Part shown: positions 19,660-27,465 of the stretch, one piece after another
Numbering within the stretch: position 1 is the first letter of the stretch
Layout: each line of letters begins with the position of its first letter
Origin: Gammaproteobacteria bacterium
GTDB lineage: Bacteria; Pseudomonadota; Gammaproteobacteria; Legionellales; Legionellaceae
DNA length: 64,000 nt
Direction of reading: 5' to 3'
Assembly: GCA_024742995.1 (NCBI GenBank)
Contig: JANSXK010000003.1
Span: 124,001 to 188,000 of the forward strand
The notes under the pieces: generated by a model
Seen by the model: only the letters and a program-made list of their open reading frames with translations
The model's database searches: none
Told to the model about the DNA's origin: nothing
Program-made: the position numbers and the translations under genes

Positions 19660-20327
19660 TGTCATTGCCGAAACTTATCCAACAGCAAATGCGACGCGAA
19701 TGGTGTATTCAAATGCGTCAAAAAAAATCTTGGGCTAATTCACTGGTTTTTTTTGGCATGGTCATGGTTTTTTTCCCATTAACGTTGCCCGTGGATCCAC
19801 AATTGCATCGTACTATTGCACCAGGTGTGGTGTGGATTGCTGTATTATTATCTAATCTTTTGTCTGCAGAGCGATTGTTTCAAGCAGATTATGATGAGGG
19901 TGTGCTTGAATTGTGGCTGGTGTCAGGACAGCCATTGAGTGTGTTTGTGTTGGCGAAAGTCGTGGTTCATTGGGGTTTGAACCTTTTACCCTTATTAGGA
20001 TTAAGTCCGGTGATTGCCATGTTGTTTGGTTTGGATGCTCGTGAAGTGGTAGTCTTGGGCTTGAGTTTGGTGGTGGGTACGCCGGTGATCATGTTATTGT
20101 CAGCGTTTGCTGCTGCGTTTGGTACCACTTTAAAACAAAAAGGCGTTTTGATGGGTTTGGTATTGTTACCCTTGACAGTGCCGATCATGATTTTAGGTAC
20201 TGCAACGACCACTGCAGTAATGGCTGGATTGCCAGTGCTAGGTTATTTCGCGTATTTGATGGGTTTATCTTGCCTGGCAATGGTAGCGTTACCCTTCGTC
20301 ACTGCTGCCGTACTTAGGGATGGTTGA
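19656..20327 (+). CDS. ccmB: Heme exporter membrane protein CcmB
   Basis: Permease-like partner of CcmA in the release of holo-CcmE. The 223-residue protein has six predicted membrane helices and conserved segments WIAVLLSNLLSAERLFQADYDEGVLELW and a C-terminal LPFVTAAVLRDG. Homologs end in LRISVQ-like residues after the same point, so the last two to four residues here look replaced. The 3' end overlaps the convergent darG by 39 bases. The next ccm gene on this strand is 2.2 kb away, so the operon is interrupted exactly here. Confidence 0.92.
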   Translation: MMSLPKLIQQQMRREWCIQMRQKKSWANSLVFFGMVMVFFPLTLPVDPQLHRTIAPGVVWIAVLLSNLLSAERLFQADYDEGVLELWLVSGQPLSVFVLAKVVVHWGLNLLPLLGLSPVIAMLFGLDAREVVVLGLSLVVGTPVIMLLSAFAAAFGTTLKQKGVLMGLVLLPLTVPIMILGTATTTAVMAGLPVLGYFAYLMGLSCLAMVALPFVTAAVLRDG

Positions 20328-21203
20328 TGATGCCGGTGGGTTTGTCGAATCCTGGCTTGTTTTTTCAGGCGATGGTTTGAAAAAATCATCCTTTGTTTTA
20401 GGTCGTTTCTTGTCAGGGTTCATCATAGCGTTTTTTAAAGGACGTTTGCCATTTTCACTACTTGTTTTGCCAGTGCCAGGCATGCGTGGGGGCTTACCTT
20501 GGTCTGCCGAAACTTGAGGCGAGAGATCTGCATAGCTTTTTGGCATCATAGGCGATGACGCTAAATATTCATGGATTAAGGGTTGATCAGAGCTGGCGTT
20601 CGAGGTGTTTTGATTGGATGTAGTGGTTGAGTGTTTTGACGCAACTTTGTTCTGGAGTGGGGGATAAATATCAATTGGAATACCTAGTGGTTCTAAATGT
20701 CTTACGATTAATGGGCGCACTTCAGTCCAATTTAGTCCTCCACAACCACAACCCAAAGCAGGCAAAGCCAAGGATTCGATACCCCAATCTTTTGCGTGCG
20801 CAGCTAGGTGTATCAAACCCCCTTCGATAGATGCAAGCGATGATTTGTTGCGCCAGTGACCTTTGGTTGGGAAATTTAAAATCCACTGTGACCCAAAATC
20901 AGGCTTCCATAGATAGGGTTTTCCTAGTTCCACTTGATTGTTTCTGCACCGCTTTTTGTAATCTTGAAACATTTCGGGGTAGCGGTTTTTAAAAGCTAAA
21001 GCTATGCCTTTCCCCATCACGCCTACACAATTAACTGTATTGACTATAACTTGCTTATTGGAGCCGAATAATCCATCTTGATTGTTTTCTTGGATCAATG
21101 ATAGATCTGCTTTTGTAGCAGTTAGGTTAGAGTCACGCATATCCCCATACTTATTATTTTTATTATTAGGACTGGGTGTGGAGTATATAGTTTGATTTAA
21201 CAT
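20289..21203 (-). CDS. darG: DarG-like macrodomain antitoxin with atypical tail
   Basis: DarG removes ADP-ribose from thymidine in DNA, undoing the action of DarT. The macrodomain occupies about residues 24-182: NTVNCVGVMGKG (55-66), FKNRYPEMF, WILNFPTKGHWR and ALGCGCGGLNW (149-159) are the hallmarks of the DarG branch. The remaining 120 residues are Pro/Ser/Lys/Asn-rich, apparently disordered, with a basic cluster KKRPKTK at 265-271. Canonical DarG proteins have a folded C-terminal domain that also binds and blocks DarT; I do not see it. The gene overlaps darT by 7 bases and ccmB (convergent) by 39. A later in-frame Met (residue 22) is another possible start. Confidence 0.85.
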   Translation of the reverse strand: MLNQTIYSTPSPNNKNNKYGDMRDSNLTATKADLSLIQENNQDGLFGSNKQVIVNTVNCVGVMGKGIALAFKNRYPEMFQDYKKRCRNNQVELGKPYLWKPDFGSQWILNFPTKGHWRNKSSLASIEGGLIHLAAHAKDWGIESLALPALGCGCGGLNWTEVRPLIVRHLEPLGIPIDIYPPLQNKVASKHSTTTSNQNTSNASSDQPLIHEYLASSPMMPKSYADLSPQVSADQGKPPRMPGTGKTSSENGKRPLKNAMMNPDKKRPKTKDDFFKPSPEKTSQDSTNPPASSTIPKYGSSDEG

Positions 21204-22033
21204 GAAGTCAAAGGGTTTGGGTAATAATAAGCATCATCCCTTTTTTCTACTCGTTTGCGCTTGCTACCTGGGTTGGGATGTTTATTTTCCATTTCGAGTG
21301 CGTTTCGGATACTGCCGAACTTCTCTATTGAGCGAGAAAATGCGCCTTTTTTAGGCTCAGGAAACATTGTGGGGTGGACACAAATGTTGATATCCGGGCG
21401 TACCTTATAGGTGATTTTGGATACTCGTTGTTGTGATTGCGCGCCAGAGACAAAAATACCACTGATATAGTCAGGAGTGACTTGATTAGGAAATAAGACT
21501 TCTGATTGTCTTTTTTGTTTTTGTGTATTAAAAATCCACGGTTTCACGTATGTTTTATCTGGGAGACCACTCAAACGCAGAGAACTTAAAGCCTCAGAGG
21601 TTCCAGGGGACGGCATCCATTGTTTTGGTGCAAAAAAACCTGCCTGATGGCTGGCAGCATTTCTTATGGTCATAACTGCTTCATTTTCTCTATCATCTAA
21701 AAGTTGTGCATTTACTCTAAGCACACATAGTTTCTCCGCGGGAACTTCTTTTTGGATGACCAATATCATGGCGTTGTAAGGCTGTGGGTAAAAATTGACG
21801 TAGTCGTGTAGGGGACGCTTTATTTCTGTTCGAGGGGATCGAAATGTTTTGTTACGGCATTTTTGCACGCCTGGATTAGAGATATCATGTGCTGTTTTGA
21901 AAAGTTTTTGTTCTCGAACTTGATTGTGGGACAGGATGCCGTGTTCTAAAATACTAGGTAAATTATCGATATTTACGATGTAATAGAGTTCTTTGATATC
22001 ACTGCTTTTTAATTGTTCTTCTTGTTGAAACAT
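21197..22033 (-). CDS. darT: DarT-like DNA ADP-ribosyltransferase toxin
   Basis: DarT transfers ADP-ribose from NAD+ to thymidine bases in single-stranded DNA and stalls replication. Family features are YYIVNIDNLPSILEHGILSHN (residues 17-37), RPLHDYVNFYPQPYNAMI (73-90) and RQSEVLF (175-181), where Glu178 fits the catalytic glutamate seen as RQAEFLV in relatives. At 278 residues it is roughly 60-70 longer than typical DarT; the extra C-terminal part is basic and contains KRKR (258-261) and KR (264-265). The 75-90 stretch and Glu178 suggest an active enzyme. It lies upstream of and overlaps darG, the standard darTG order. ATG at 22033; the ribosome site is weak. Confidence 0.84.
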   Translation of the reverse strand: MFQQEEQLKSSDIKELYYIVNIDNLPSILEHGILSHNQVREQKLFKTAHDISNPGVQKCRNKTFRSPRTEIKRPLHDYVNFYPQPYNAMILVIQKEVPAEKLCVLRVNAQLLDDRENEAVMTIRNAASHQAGFFAPKQWMPSPGTSEALSSLRLSGLPDKTYVKPWIFNTQKQKRQSEVLFPNQVTPDYISGIFVSGAQSQQRVSKITYKVRPDINICVHPTMFPEPKKGAFSRSIEKFGSIRNALEMENKHPNPGSKRKRVEKRDDAYYYPNPLTSC

Positions 22034-22056
22034 CGTGATTTTCTTATAAGTGTTTT

Positions 22057-22113
22057 GTGATCATAATTATATCATATAAGAAAAATAAAGAATACAGTGA
22101 TCATGTTATGATC
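22057..22113 (-). promoter_or_regulatory. Candidate darTG promoter with repeated GTGATCAT motifs
   Basis: On the minus strand an extended -10 element TG-A-TATAAT reads from 22074 to 22066, about 35 bases before the darT start. Flanking it are two identical 8-mers GTGATCAT (22057-22064 and 22097-22104) exactly 40 bp apart; the upstream one belongs to a dyad GATCAT-GTT-ATGATC (22099-22113). The spacing is close to four helical turns, which would suit a dimeric regulator. No good -35 is seen. Confidence 0.45.
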
Positions 22114-22350
22114 TTAAATTTTTTTGTCTTTTTATGCGTCTTTATGTCTTTTTTGATCAAAAAAAAACCAAAAAATGACTTGTTTTGGTGTTTAAATATC
22201 AAAAAGATATTATTTTTATCTTATTGTTGTTATATTTTTCACTCATGGGGTTGATCTAAAATATTAGTAGTGTATTTTAAGTTTGGACGACAATTTTGTT
22301 CCCAAATTTTTTCACCTAATGCCTATGTTTTGTGGCTTGCTCCATTTGCC

Positions 22351-22407
22351 TCCGTCCCGCACCGACATCTACGTCTTGCACCTACATCTGCGTCTTGCGG
22401 CTTGCTT
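22351..22407. repeat. Degenerate tandem copies of the dispersed GC-rich repeat
   Basis: The blocks CCGTCCCGCACC, ACATCTACGTCTTGCACC and ACATCTGCGTCTTGCGGCTTGC succeed one another; the ACATCT(A/G)CGTCTTGC unit occurs twice, 18 bases apart. GTCCCGC and GCGGCTTG blocks match the repeat copies at 6302 and 40030. It lies between darT and ccmC, that is at the edge of the inserted segment. Confidence 0.5.
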
Positions 22408-22430
22408 CTCCCTGAGCTTATTCATTTTCA

Positions 22431-22459
22431 TTAGTATTACCCCGGACTTATGGTAAAAT
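22431..22459 (+). promoter_or_regulatory. Candidate promoter for ccmC-I
   Basis: An extended -10 element, TG-G-TAAAAT (22451-22459), lies 30 bases before the ccmC ATG. The -35 at 22431-22436 (TTAGTA) matches only 3 of 6 consensus bases at 17-base spacing. A promoter is needed here, because the opposing darTG genes cut ccmC off from the ccmAB transcript. Confidence 0.4.
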
Positions 22460-22489
22460 ATCCCACCTTTGATCTTCTTCATTTATCTT

Positions 22490-23236
22490 ATGTGGAAATT
22501 ACTTTATCCGCTTGCTTCTCCCAAACAGTTTTATGATTTGAGTTTGCGTTGGCATCGATGCCTTGGTTTAGCTGCGCTTATTTGTTTGCTTATTGGTGTG
22601 GTTTGGGGCTTGTATTTTGCACCGGCTGATTACCAGCAGGGGGATGCATTTCGTTTGATATACGTCCATGTGCCGAGTGCGATAGGATCGATGGCGGTGT
22701 ATTGTGGTATGGGGGGCTTGGCTCTGGCTTTTTTGGTGTGGCGGATCAAGTTAGCCGGGGTGATGCTTTTAATGAGCGCACAAATTGGTGCTTGGTTGGC
22801 ATTTTTAGCCTTGGTTACTGGAAGTATCTGGGGTAAACCGATGTGGGGCACCTGGTGGGTTTGGGATGCGCGTTTGACTTCAGAATTGATTTTATTATTG
22901 TTGTATATCGCTATTTTAGCAATGGGTTACGCTTATGAAAACTCAGAGCGCGCTGATCGTATGGTTGCCATTTTAACTCTGGTGGGTTTGGTGGATTTGC
23001 CCATCATCCATTATTCCGTGTACTGGTGGTCAACGCTCCATCAAGGGGCGACCTTGTCTTTATTTGCCAAACCTAAAATTCATGTCACGATGATTTATCC
23101 ATTATTAATGATGCTCATTGGCATGGCGTTATATTGCGTTTGGATCATTTTTTATAAGACGCGCTCGGAATTGTTATGGCGTGAACATCGCCAAACTTGG
23201 GTGAAAGCGGAAGTAGAGCGTGGAGGTGTCAGTTAA
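22490..23236 (+). CDS. ccmC: Heme exporter protein CcmC
   Basis: CcmC presents heme to CcmE through its periplasmic tryptophan-rich motif. The 248-residue protein starts MWKLLYPLASPK, has six membrane helices and the highly conserved FAPADYQQGDAFRLIYVHVPSA region, then WGKPMWGTWWVWDARLTSEL and LPIIHYSVYWWSTLHQG, including the two axial-ligand histidines. The ATG at 22490 matches the E. coli start; an upstream TTG would add seven residues. ccmD begins directly at the next base. Confidence 0.95.
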   Translation: MWKLLYPLASPKQFYDLSLRWHRCLGLAALICLLIGVVWGLYFAPADYQQGDAFRLIYVHVPSAIGSMAVYCGMGGLALAFLVWRIKLAGVMLLMSAQIGAWLAFLALVTGSIWGKPMWGTWWVWDARLTSELILLLLYIAILAMGYAYENSERADRMVAILTLVGLVDLPIIHYSVYWWSTLHQGATLSLFAKPKIHVTMIYPLLMMLIGMALYCVWIIFYKTRSELLWREHRQTWVKAEVERGGVS

Positions 23237-23386
23237 ATGAATCATTGGTGGATGATGCATGGTTATGGTCTGTACGTTTGGCCGGCGTATGTTTTGGTGT
23301 TTGGGGTGTTTGTTTTCAATGTGACGCGTGCTCGCGCGCGATCAAAACAAGTGCGGCGCATATTAAATCAATGGCTGCACGATTGA
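23237..23386 (+). CDS. ccmD: Heme exporter protein CcmD
   Basis: A 49-residue one-helix protein that helps release holo-CcmE from CcmABC. It reads MNHWWMMHGYGLYVWPAYVL at the start, then a hydrophobic helix (about residues 12-28) followed by an Arg-rich cytoplasmic tail with RARARSKQVRR, the standard CcmD topology. It is short but its place, exactly between ccmC and ccmE with no gap on one side and a one-base overlap (TGATG) on the other, makes the call secure. Confidence 0.9.
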   Translation: MNHWWMMHGYGLYVWPAYVLVFGVFVFNVTRARARSKQVRRILNQWLHD

Positions 23387-23823
23387 TGAGTATGCATCCC
23401 CTTCGCAAACGTAGATTGAAGATGATTTTGGTGTTAATCACCATTTTGGGGTTGGCTTGTGGCTTGATTTTATTTGCGCTGCGTCAAAATATCAGTTTGT
23501 TTTTTACGCCGACGCAGATTGCAGCAGGTGATGCGCCTAAGCATCATCTCATTCGGCTGGGTGGAATGGTGGTTGCGCATTCTCTGATTCGAGATAACAA
23601 AGGTTTGGGTGTGCACTTTCAATTGACAGATTATGCACATACAGTGGATGTGTTTTATCAGGGTATTTTGCCTGATTTGTTTCGTGAAGGCCAAGGGGTG
23701 GTGACCCAAGGCATGGTTACAGAAAATGGTCAATTTAAAGCCAGCCAAGTTTTAGCAAAGCATGATGAAAATTATATGCCGCCGGAAGTCAAAGCAGCAT
23801 TAAAACAGAAGATCGCATCATGA
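23386..23823 (+). CDS. ccmE: Heme chaperone CcmE
   Basis: Periplasmic, membrane-anchored chaperone that binds heme covalently and hands it to CcmF. The 145-residue protein has one N-terminal anchor helix (about 12-32), an OB-fold domain with YQGILPDLFREGQGVVTQG, and the heme-binding motif LAKHDENYMPPE with His126. The start is the ATG overlapping the ccmD stop; a second ATG two codons later is possible. Confidence 0.95.
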   Translation: MSMHPLRKRRLKMILVLITILGLACGLILFALRQNISLFFTPTQIAAGDAPKHHLIRLGGMVVAHSLIRDNKGLGVHFQLTDYAHTVDVFYQGILPDLFREGQGVVTQGMVTENGQFKASQVLAKHDENYMPPEVKAALKQKIAS

Positions 23824-25739
23824 TCGCGGAGCTAGGTGTTTATGCCTTGTGTTGGGCATTGCTCTTGTCTGTACTTTTAACTGTGGTGCCGACCGTGGGA
23901 TTATGGAAACCGCAATGCTCATCATGGCTTAAATCGATTGATTTGTATGTCAAAGGTCAATTTATCTTTATCCTTCTCGCATATCTTTGCTTATCGATTT
24001 GTTTTTTGCGGGATGATTTTACGGTTCTTTATGTCTTGAGTAATTCCAGCGTATCTTTGCCATGGTTTTATAAATTATGTGCCGTTTGGGGTGGGCATGA
24101 AGGGTCGATGTTGCTGTGGGTGGCTATTTTATCCGCATGGACATTGGCAGTGTCTTCGGCTAGCTCATATTTAGATGATGCATTGCGCGTGCGTGTTTTG
24201 GTGGTTTTGGGTGCCCTGAGTGCTGGCTTTATCTTATTTGTGTTGATGACATCTAATCCGTTCTTACGCCAATTTACGATATTGCACGCTACGGGCCGCG
24301 ATTTAAATCCTTTGCTACAAGATCCCGGATTTTTATTTCATCCTCCTATATTGTATATGGGGTATGTCGGTTTTGCGGTTGCCTTTGCTTTTGCCATTGC
24401 AGCATTATGGCTGGGACGGATGGAAAGCAAATGGGCCAAAGGATTACGTCCTTGGGTGATGGCTGCGTGGTGTTTTTTGACCCTTGGGATTACTTTGGGT
24501 TCTTGGTGGGCTTACCGTGAATTAGGCTGGGGTGGTTGGTGGTTTTGGGATCCAGTCGAAAATGCCTCTTTTATGCCATGGTTGGCTGGTACTGCTTTGA
24601 TGCATGCTTTGATTGTGGTAGAAAAACGCAATCAATTTGTGTCGTGGACCGTATTATTAGCGATCGCTGCTTTTTCTTTAAGTTTGGTAGGGACCTTTTT
24701 AGTGCGTTCGGGTGTCCTGACTTCTGTGCACGCATTTGCGGTTGATCCGTTGCGTGGGGCGTATATTTTAATTTTTTTGGCCATCGTGATTGGTGGTTCA
24801 TTGTTATTATTTGCTTGGCGTGGACAACGTTTGGCGCATCAAAGCTTGCCAAGTTTGATCTCGCGTGACAGCTTTATGTTATTAAATAACGTGTTTTTAG
24901 TCGTCATGATGCTGACGGTGCTCTTGGGTACGGTCTATCCTTTGTTGATTGATAGTTTGGGCTTAGGGAAATTGTCTGTAGGGGCGCCTTATTTTAATCG
25001 GGTATTTACGTTATTGGGGGTCCCATTTTTAATTCTGATGGCGCTGGGTTTGCATGTGCATTGGCAACAAGATCATACGAAACGCATCTTCCGGGCATTG
25101 GTCTGGGTGATTATTTTGGGTGTGGTACTATCTGTTTTATGCCTATGGAAGACGATGCATGTCACCACCTTTTTGGGATTGTTGTTGGCATTTTGGGTGC
25201 TGCTATCGACGCTGGAGCATATTAGAAAGCGGCTGCTACGTCTCAAAACAGGCAAGAAATTAAGTGGCGCTTTTTTGGGTACAGTGACGGCACATTTGGG
25301 ATTGGCTGTGACAGTGATTGGGATCACCATTTCTACTGGCTATGGGGTAGAAGATGATATTAGAATGCAACCTGGAGACACAGCAACTTTGGTAGGATAC
25401 AAGATTCAATTTTTGCAAGAAACAGTTTTAAAAGGTCCTAATTATCATGGTGCGCGGGTGAGCTTTGCTATTTCGAGGGGTGAGCGTCGAGTCGTGATTT
25501 ATCCTGAAAAGCGGGTTTATGATGTGGCTAAGATGCCAATGACAGAGTCTGCCATTGATGTGACCCCATTTCGTGATATCTATTTAGCCTTGGGCGAACC
25601 CTTGGGTGAGCATGCGTGGTCAGTAAGAATGTACTACAAACCATTCGTGCGTTGGATTTGGGGTGGAGGTTTGATGATGTTTTTGGGCGGTCTGTTTGCT
25701 TTGCTTGATCGCCGTTACTATAAGGAGGCAGCGAGATGA
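23820..25739 (+). CDS. ccmF: Cytochrome c heme lyase subunit CcmF
   Basis: Large membrane protein that, with CcmH and CcmI, joins heme to the CXXCH motif of apocytochrome c. The 639-residue protein has about 14-15 membrane helices and the tryptophan-rich motif GWGGWWFWDPVENASFMPWL preceded by WWAYRELGWG. It overlaps ccmE and ccmG by 4 bases each. Length is typical. Confidence 0.95.
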   Translation: MIAELGVYALCWALLLSVLLTVVPTVGLWKPQCSSWLKSIDLYVKGQFIFILLAYLCLSICFLRDDFTVLYVLSNSSVSLPWFYKLCAVWGGHEGSMLLWVAILSAWTLAVSSASSYLDDALRVRVLVVLGALSAGFILFVLMTSNPFLRQFTILHATGRDLNPLLQDPGFLFHPPILYMGYVGFAVAFAFAIAALWLGRMESKWAKGLRPWVMAAWCFLTLGITLGSWWAYRELGWGGWWFWDPVENASFMPWLAGTALMHALIVVEKRNQFVSWTVLLAIAAFSLSLVGTFLVRSGVLTSVHAFAVDPLRGAYILIFLAIVIGGSLLLFAWRGQRLAHQSLPSLISRDSFMLLNNVFLVVMMLTVLLGTVYPLLIDSLGLGKLSVGAPYFNRVFTLLGVPFLILMALGLHVHWQQDHTKRIFRALVWVIILGVVLSVLCLWKTMHVTTFLGLLLAFWVLLSTLEHIRKRLLRLKTGKKLSGAFLGTVTAHLGLAVTVIGITISTGYGVEDDIRMQPGDTATLVGYKIQFLQETVLKGPNYHGARVSFAISRGERRVVIYPEKRVYDVAKMPMTESAIDVTPFRDIYLALGEPLGEHAWSVRMYYKPFVRWIWGGGLMMFLGGLFALLDRRYYKEAAR

Positions 25740-26356
25740 AACCTATCGTTTGGCGATGTGTCCCATTGATTCTTTTCGGATGTTTGGCTGTCTTTTTGTG
25801 GCGAGGATTGTCGTTGGATCCGCAGCGTTTGCCCGCAAGTCAAATCGGACAAAAAATTCCAGATTTTGATTTGCCATCGTTATTGGGCTCCGAAACACAA
25901 CGGTTTACGCCAGCCATGATGCGGGACCATCCCGCTATTTTGATTGTCTGGGCCAGTTGGTGTACGGCTTGTCAAGAAGAGCAATTGTTTCTCAGTGATT
26001 TGGCTCAGCAAGGGATTCCATTATTTGGTTTGAATTATAAAGATGATCCGAGCGATGCCAAACATTGGCTAGCGGAATGGGGCAACCCTTATCAAGCCAT
26101 TGGTATAGACAGGCAGGGGAAATTAGCCATGGATCTTGGCGTGTATGGAGCACCGGAAGCGTATTTGTTGGATGCGCATGGGGTGATCAAACATCGCTAC
26201 GTAGGATCATTGACGGCTGCGGTTTGGCAGCGTGAATTTGAACCATTACTAAGAAACTATCGTGTACCCAGACGTGCTGCGCCCCGACGTTATTACAAAC
26301 GTTATCCCCGATGTAGAGGGCGTGATTGTGTGGAAAAAAGAAGAGATCGAATATGA
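25736..26356 (+). CDS. ccmG: Thiol:disulfide interchange protein CcmG/DsbE
   Basis: Membrane-tethered thioredoxin-like protein that reduces apocytochrome c before heme attachment. The 206-residue protein has an N-terminal anchor (about 7-23), the active site WCTAC (Cys76, Cys79; E. coli has WCPTC) and the cis-proline loop GAPEAYLLD. The C-terminal 28 residues (from about 178) are unusual: a run of Arg, Tyr, Pro and Cys (VPRRAAPRRYYKRYPRCRG...) not found in the family, whose members end near residue 185. This tail overlaps the ccmH start by 4 bases, so it seems genuine. Confidence 0.93.
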   Translation: MKPIVWRCVPLILFGCLAVFLWRGLSLDPQRLPASQIGQKIPDFDLPSLLGSETQRFTPAMMRDHPAILIVWASWCTACQEEQLFLSDLAQQGIPLFGLNYKDDPSDAKHWLAEWGNPYQAIGIDRQGKLAMDLGVYGAPEAYLLDAHGVIKHRYVGSLTAAVWQREFEPLLRNYRVPRRAAPRRYYKRYPRCRGRDCVEKRRDRI

Positions 26357-26748
26357 GAGCTGCTGTGATCGTTGCGTTGCTCTTATTAGGTATCGCACCC
26401 GTGAGCTTTGCTAATTCTCGTTATCCTTTTGAAAATGCCGTGCAGCAAGCGCAGTTTCAAGCACTGTTGCATGATTTGCGCTGTCCGGTGTGTCAAAATC
26501 AAGATTTGGCAGATTCTAATGCAGATTTGGCAGCAGATCTGCGTGAAGAAGTGTATCAACGTGTCATACAGCATCAGAGTGACGCCGATATTATTGATTT
26601 TTTGACCGCGCGTTATGGTGATTTCATCATATTCAAGCCCTCTGTATCCTGGACCACTAGTATTTTGTGGTTTGGGCCTGGAGTATTGCTACTTATGGGT
26701 TTGGGTTTATTTGGGATGATGTGTGTACGGCGGACAAAGCATGAGTGA
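26353..26748 (+). CDS. ccmH: Cytochrome c maturation protein CcmH
   Basis: Thiol-reductase component of the heme ligation complex. The 131-residue protein has a signal peptide (1-20), the active site LRCPVCQNQ with Cys44 and Cys47, and a C-terminal membrane helix (about 102-122). It corresponds to the N-terminal half of the E. coli fused CcmH; the TPR half is the separate ccmI gene that follows, as in Pseudomonas. The start is ATGA-coupled to ccmG. Confidence 0.94.
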   Translation: MRAAVIVALLLLGIAPVSFANSRYPFENAVQQAQFQALLHDLRCPVCQNQDLADSNADLAADLREEVYQRVIQHQSDADIIDFLTARYGDFIIFKPSVSWTTSILWFGPGVLLLMGLGLFGMMCVRRTKHE

Positions 26749-27424
26749 TTGGTCTTGGATCGTAATAGTGATCGTGATGTCTATGCTTGGTCTAGCCTTC
26801 GCAGTCTGGCCGTTTCGAAAACAACGTGCCTTTTGGTTGGCTGTCCCTATGCTATTGATCTTGGTTAGCATGGCGTATTGGATTTGGGGTGCGGGCCCCG
26901 ACTTGTTTCGTTATGAGCAACAACGAGCACAAGAGCAAAAATCGCAAGAACTGTTGAAAACCATTCAAGATCCGGAAGTTTTGGTGCAGCGATTACAAAC
27001 GCATTTGCAAACACATCCCAAGTCTGCAAAAGGGTGGTATTTATTGGGGCGATTATTTGCTAGCCAACAGCGTTGGGCTTTGTCTTTAGAAGCGCTGGAG
27101 AAAGCGTACGCTTTAAAACATAAAGATGCATTGATCGCGATTAATTATGCAGAAGCGTTATTTGCTCGTCATCAAGAGCAGGAGGAGACGCAAGCGCGAC
27201 AAGTATTACAAAAATTACTAGCAGATAATCCTCAGCAAATGGATGCCTTGGCCATGTTGGCGATGGATGCGCAACAGCGTCGCGCCTTTCAAGAGGCGAT
27301 AATGTATTGGCAGCGTTTGTTGCCATTGGTCCCACCACAATCAGAAGAAGCTAAAGCTATCCGTAAAGCGATTGTGAAATTGCGAGACAAGCCGAAGGAC
27401 GTAGACAAACAACCATGGGACTAG
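26741..27424 (+). CDS. ccmI: Cytochrome c maturation TPR protein CcmI
   Basis: Binds the C terminus of apocytochrome c and delivers it for ligation. The 227-residue protein has two N-terminal membrane helices (about 5-22 and 32-50) and TPR repeats from about residue 90 (AKGWYLLGRLFASQQRWALSLEALEKAYAL). It is short compared with many CcmI proteins because the distal periplasmic domain is lacking. Its last residues, DKPKDVDKQPWD, are encoded by a sequence resembling the dispersed repeat (27382-27404), suggesting the end was rebuilt by a repeat insertion. It starts 8 bases inside ccmH. Confidence 0.88.
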   Translation: MSDWSWIVIVIVMSMLGLAFAVWPFRKQRAFWLAVPMLLILVSMAYWIWGAGPDLFRYEQQRAQEQKSQELLKTIQDPEVLVQRLQTHLQTHPKSAKGWYLLGRLFASQQRWALSLEALEKAYALKHKDALIAINYAEALFARHQEQEETQARQVLQKLLADNPQQMDALAMLAMDAQQRRAFQEAIMYWQRLLPLVPPQSEEAKAIRKAIVKLRDKPKDVDKQPWD

Positions 27425-27465
27425 GGGACATAAGCAAGCATTGAGACGCATAGAGATGTTGTAGA

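Larger units (their letters stand above)
22114..22489. other. Gap between darT and ccmC
   Basis: This 376-base stretch holds no convincing gene. The first half is extremely AT-rich with poly-A and poly-T runs (for example around 22150-22185), and the second half is abruptly GC-richer and contains degenerate copies of the dispersed repeat (22351-22407) and a candidate ccmC promoter (22431-22459). The change in composition near 22310 may mark the end of the inserted darTG segment. Confidence 0.5.

Noticed and set aside
22114..22260. Short hydrophobic reading frame in the AT-rich gap upstream of darT
   Set aside because: Composition is poly-A/T driven, there is no ribosome-binding site and no resemblance to a protein family.
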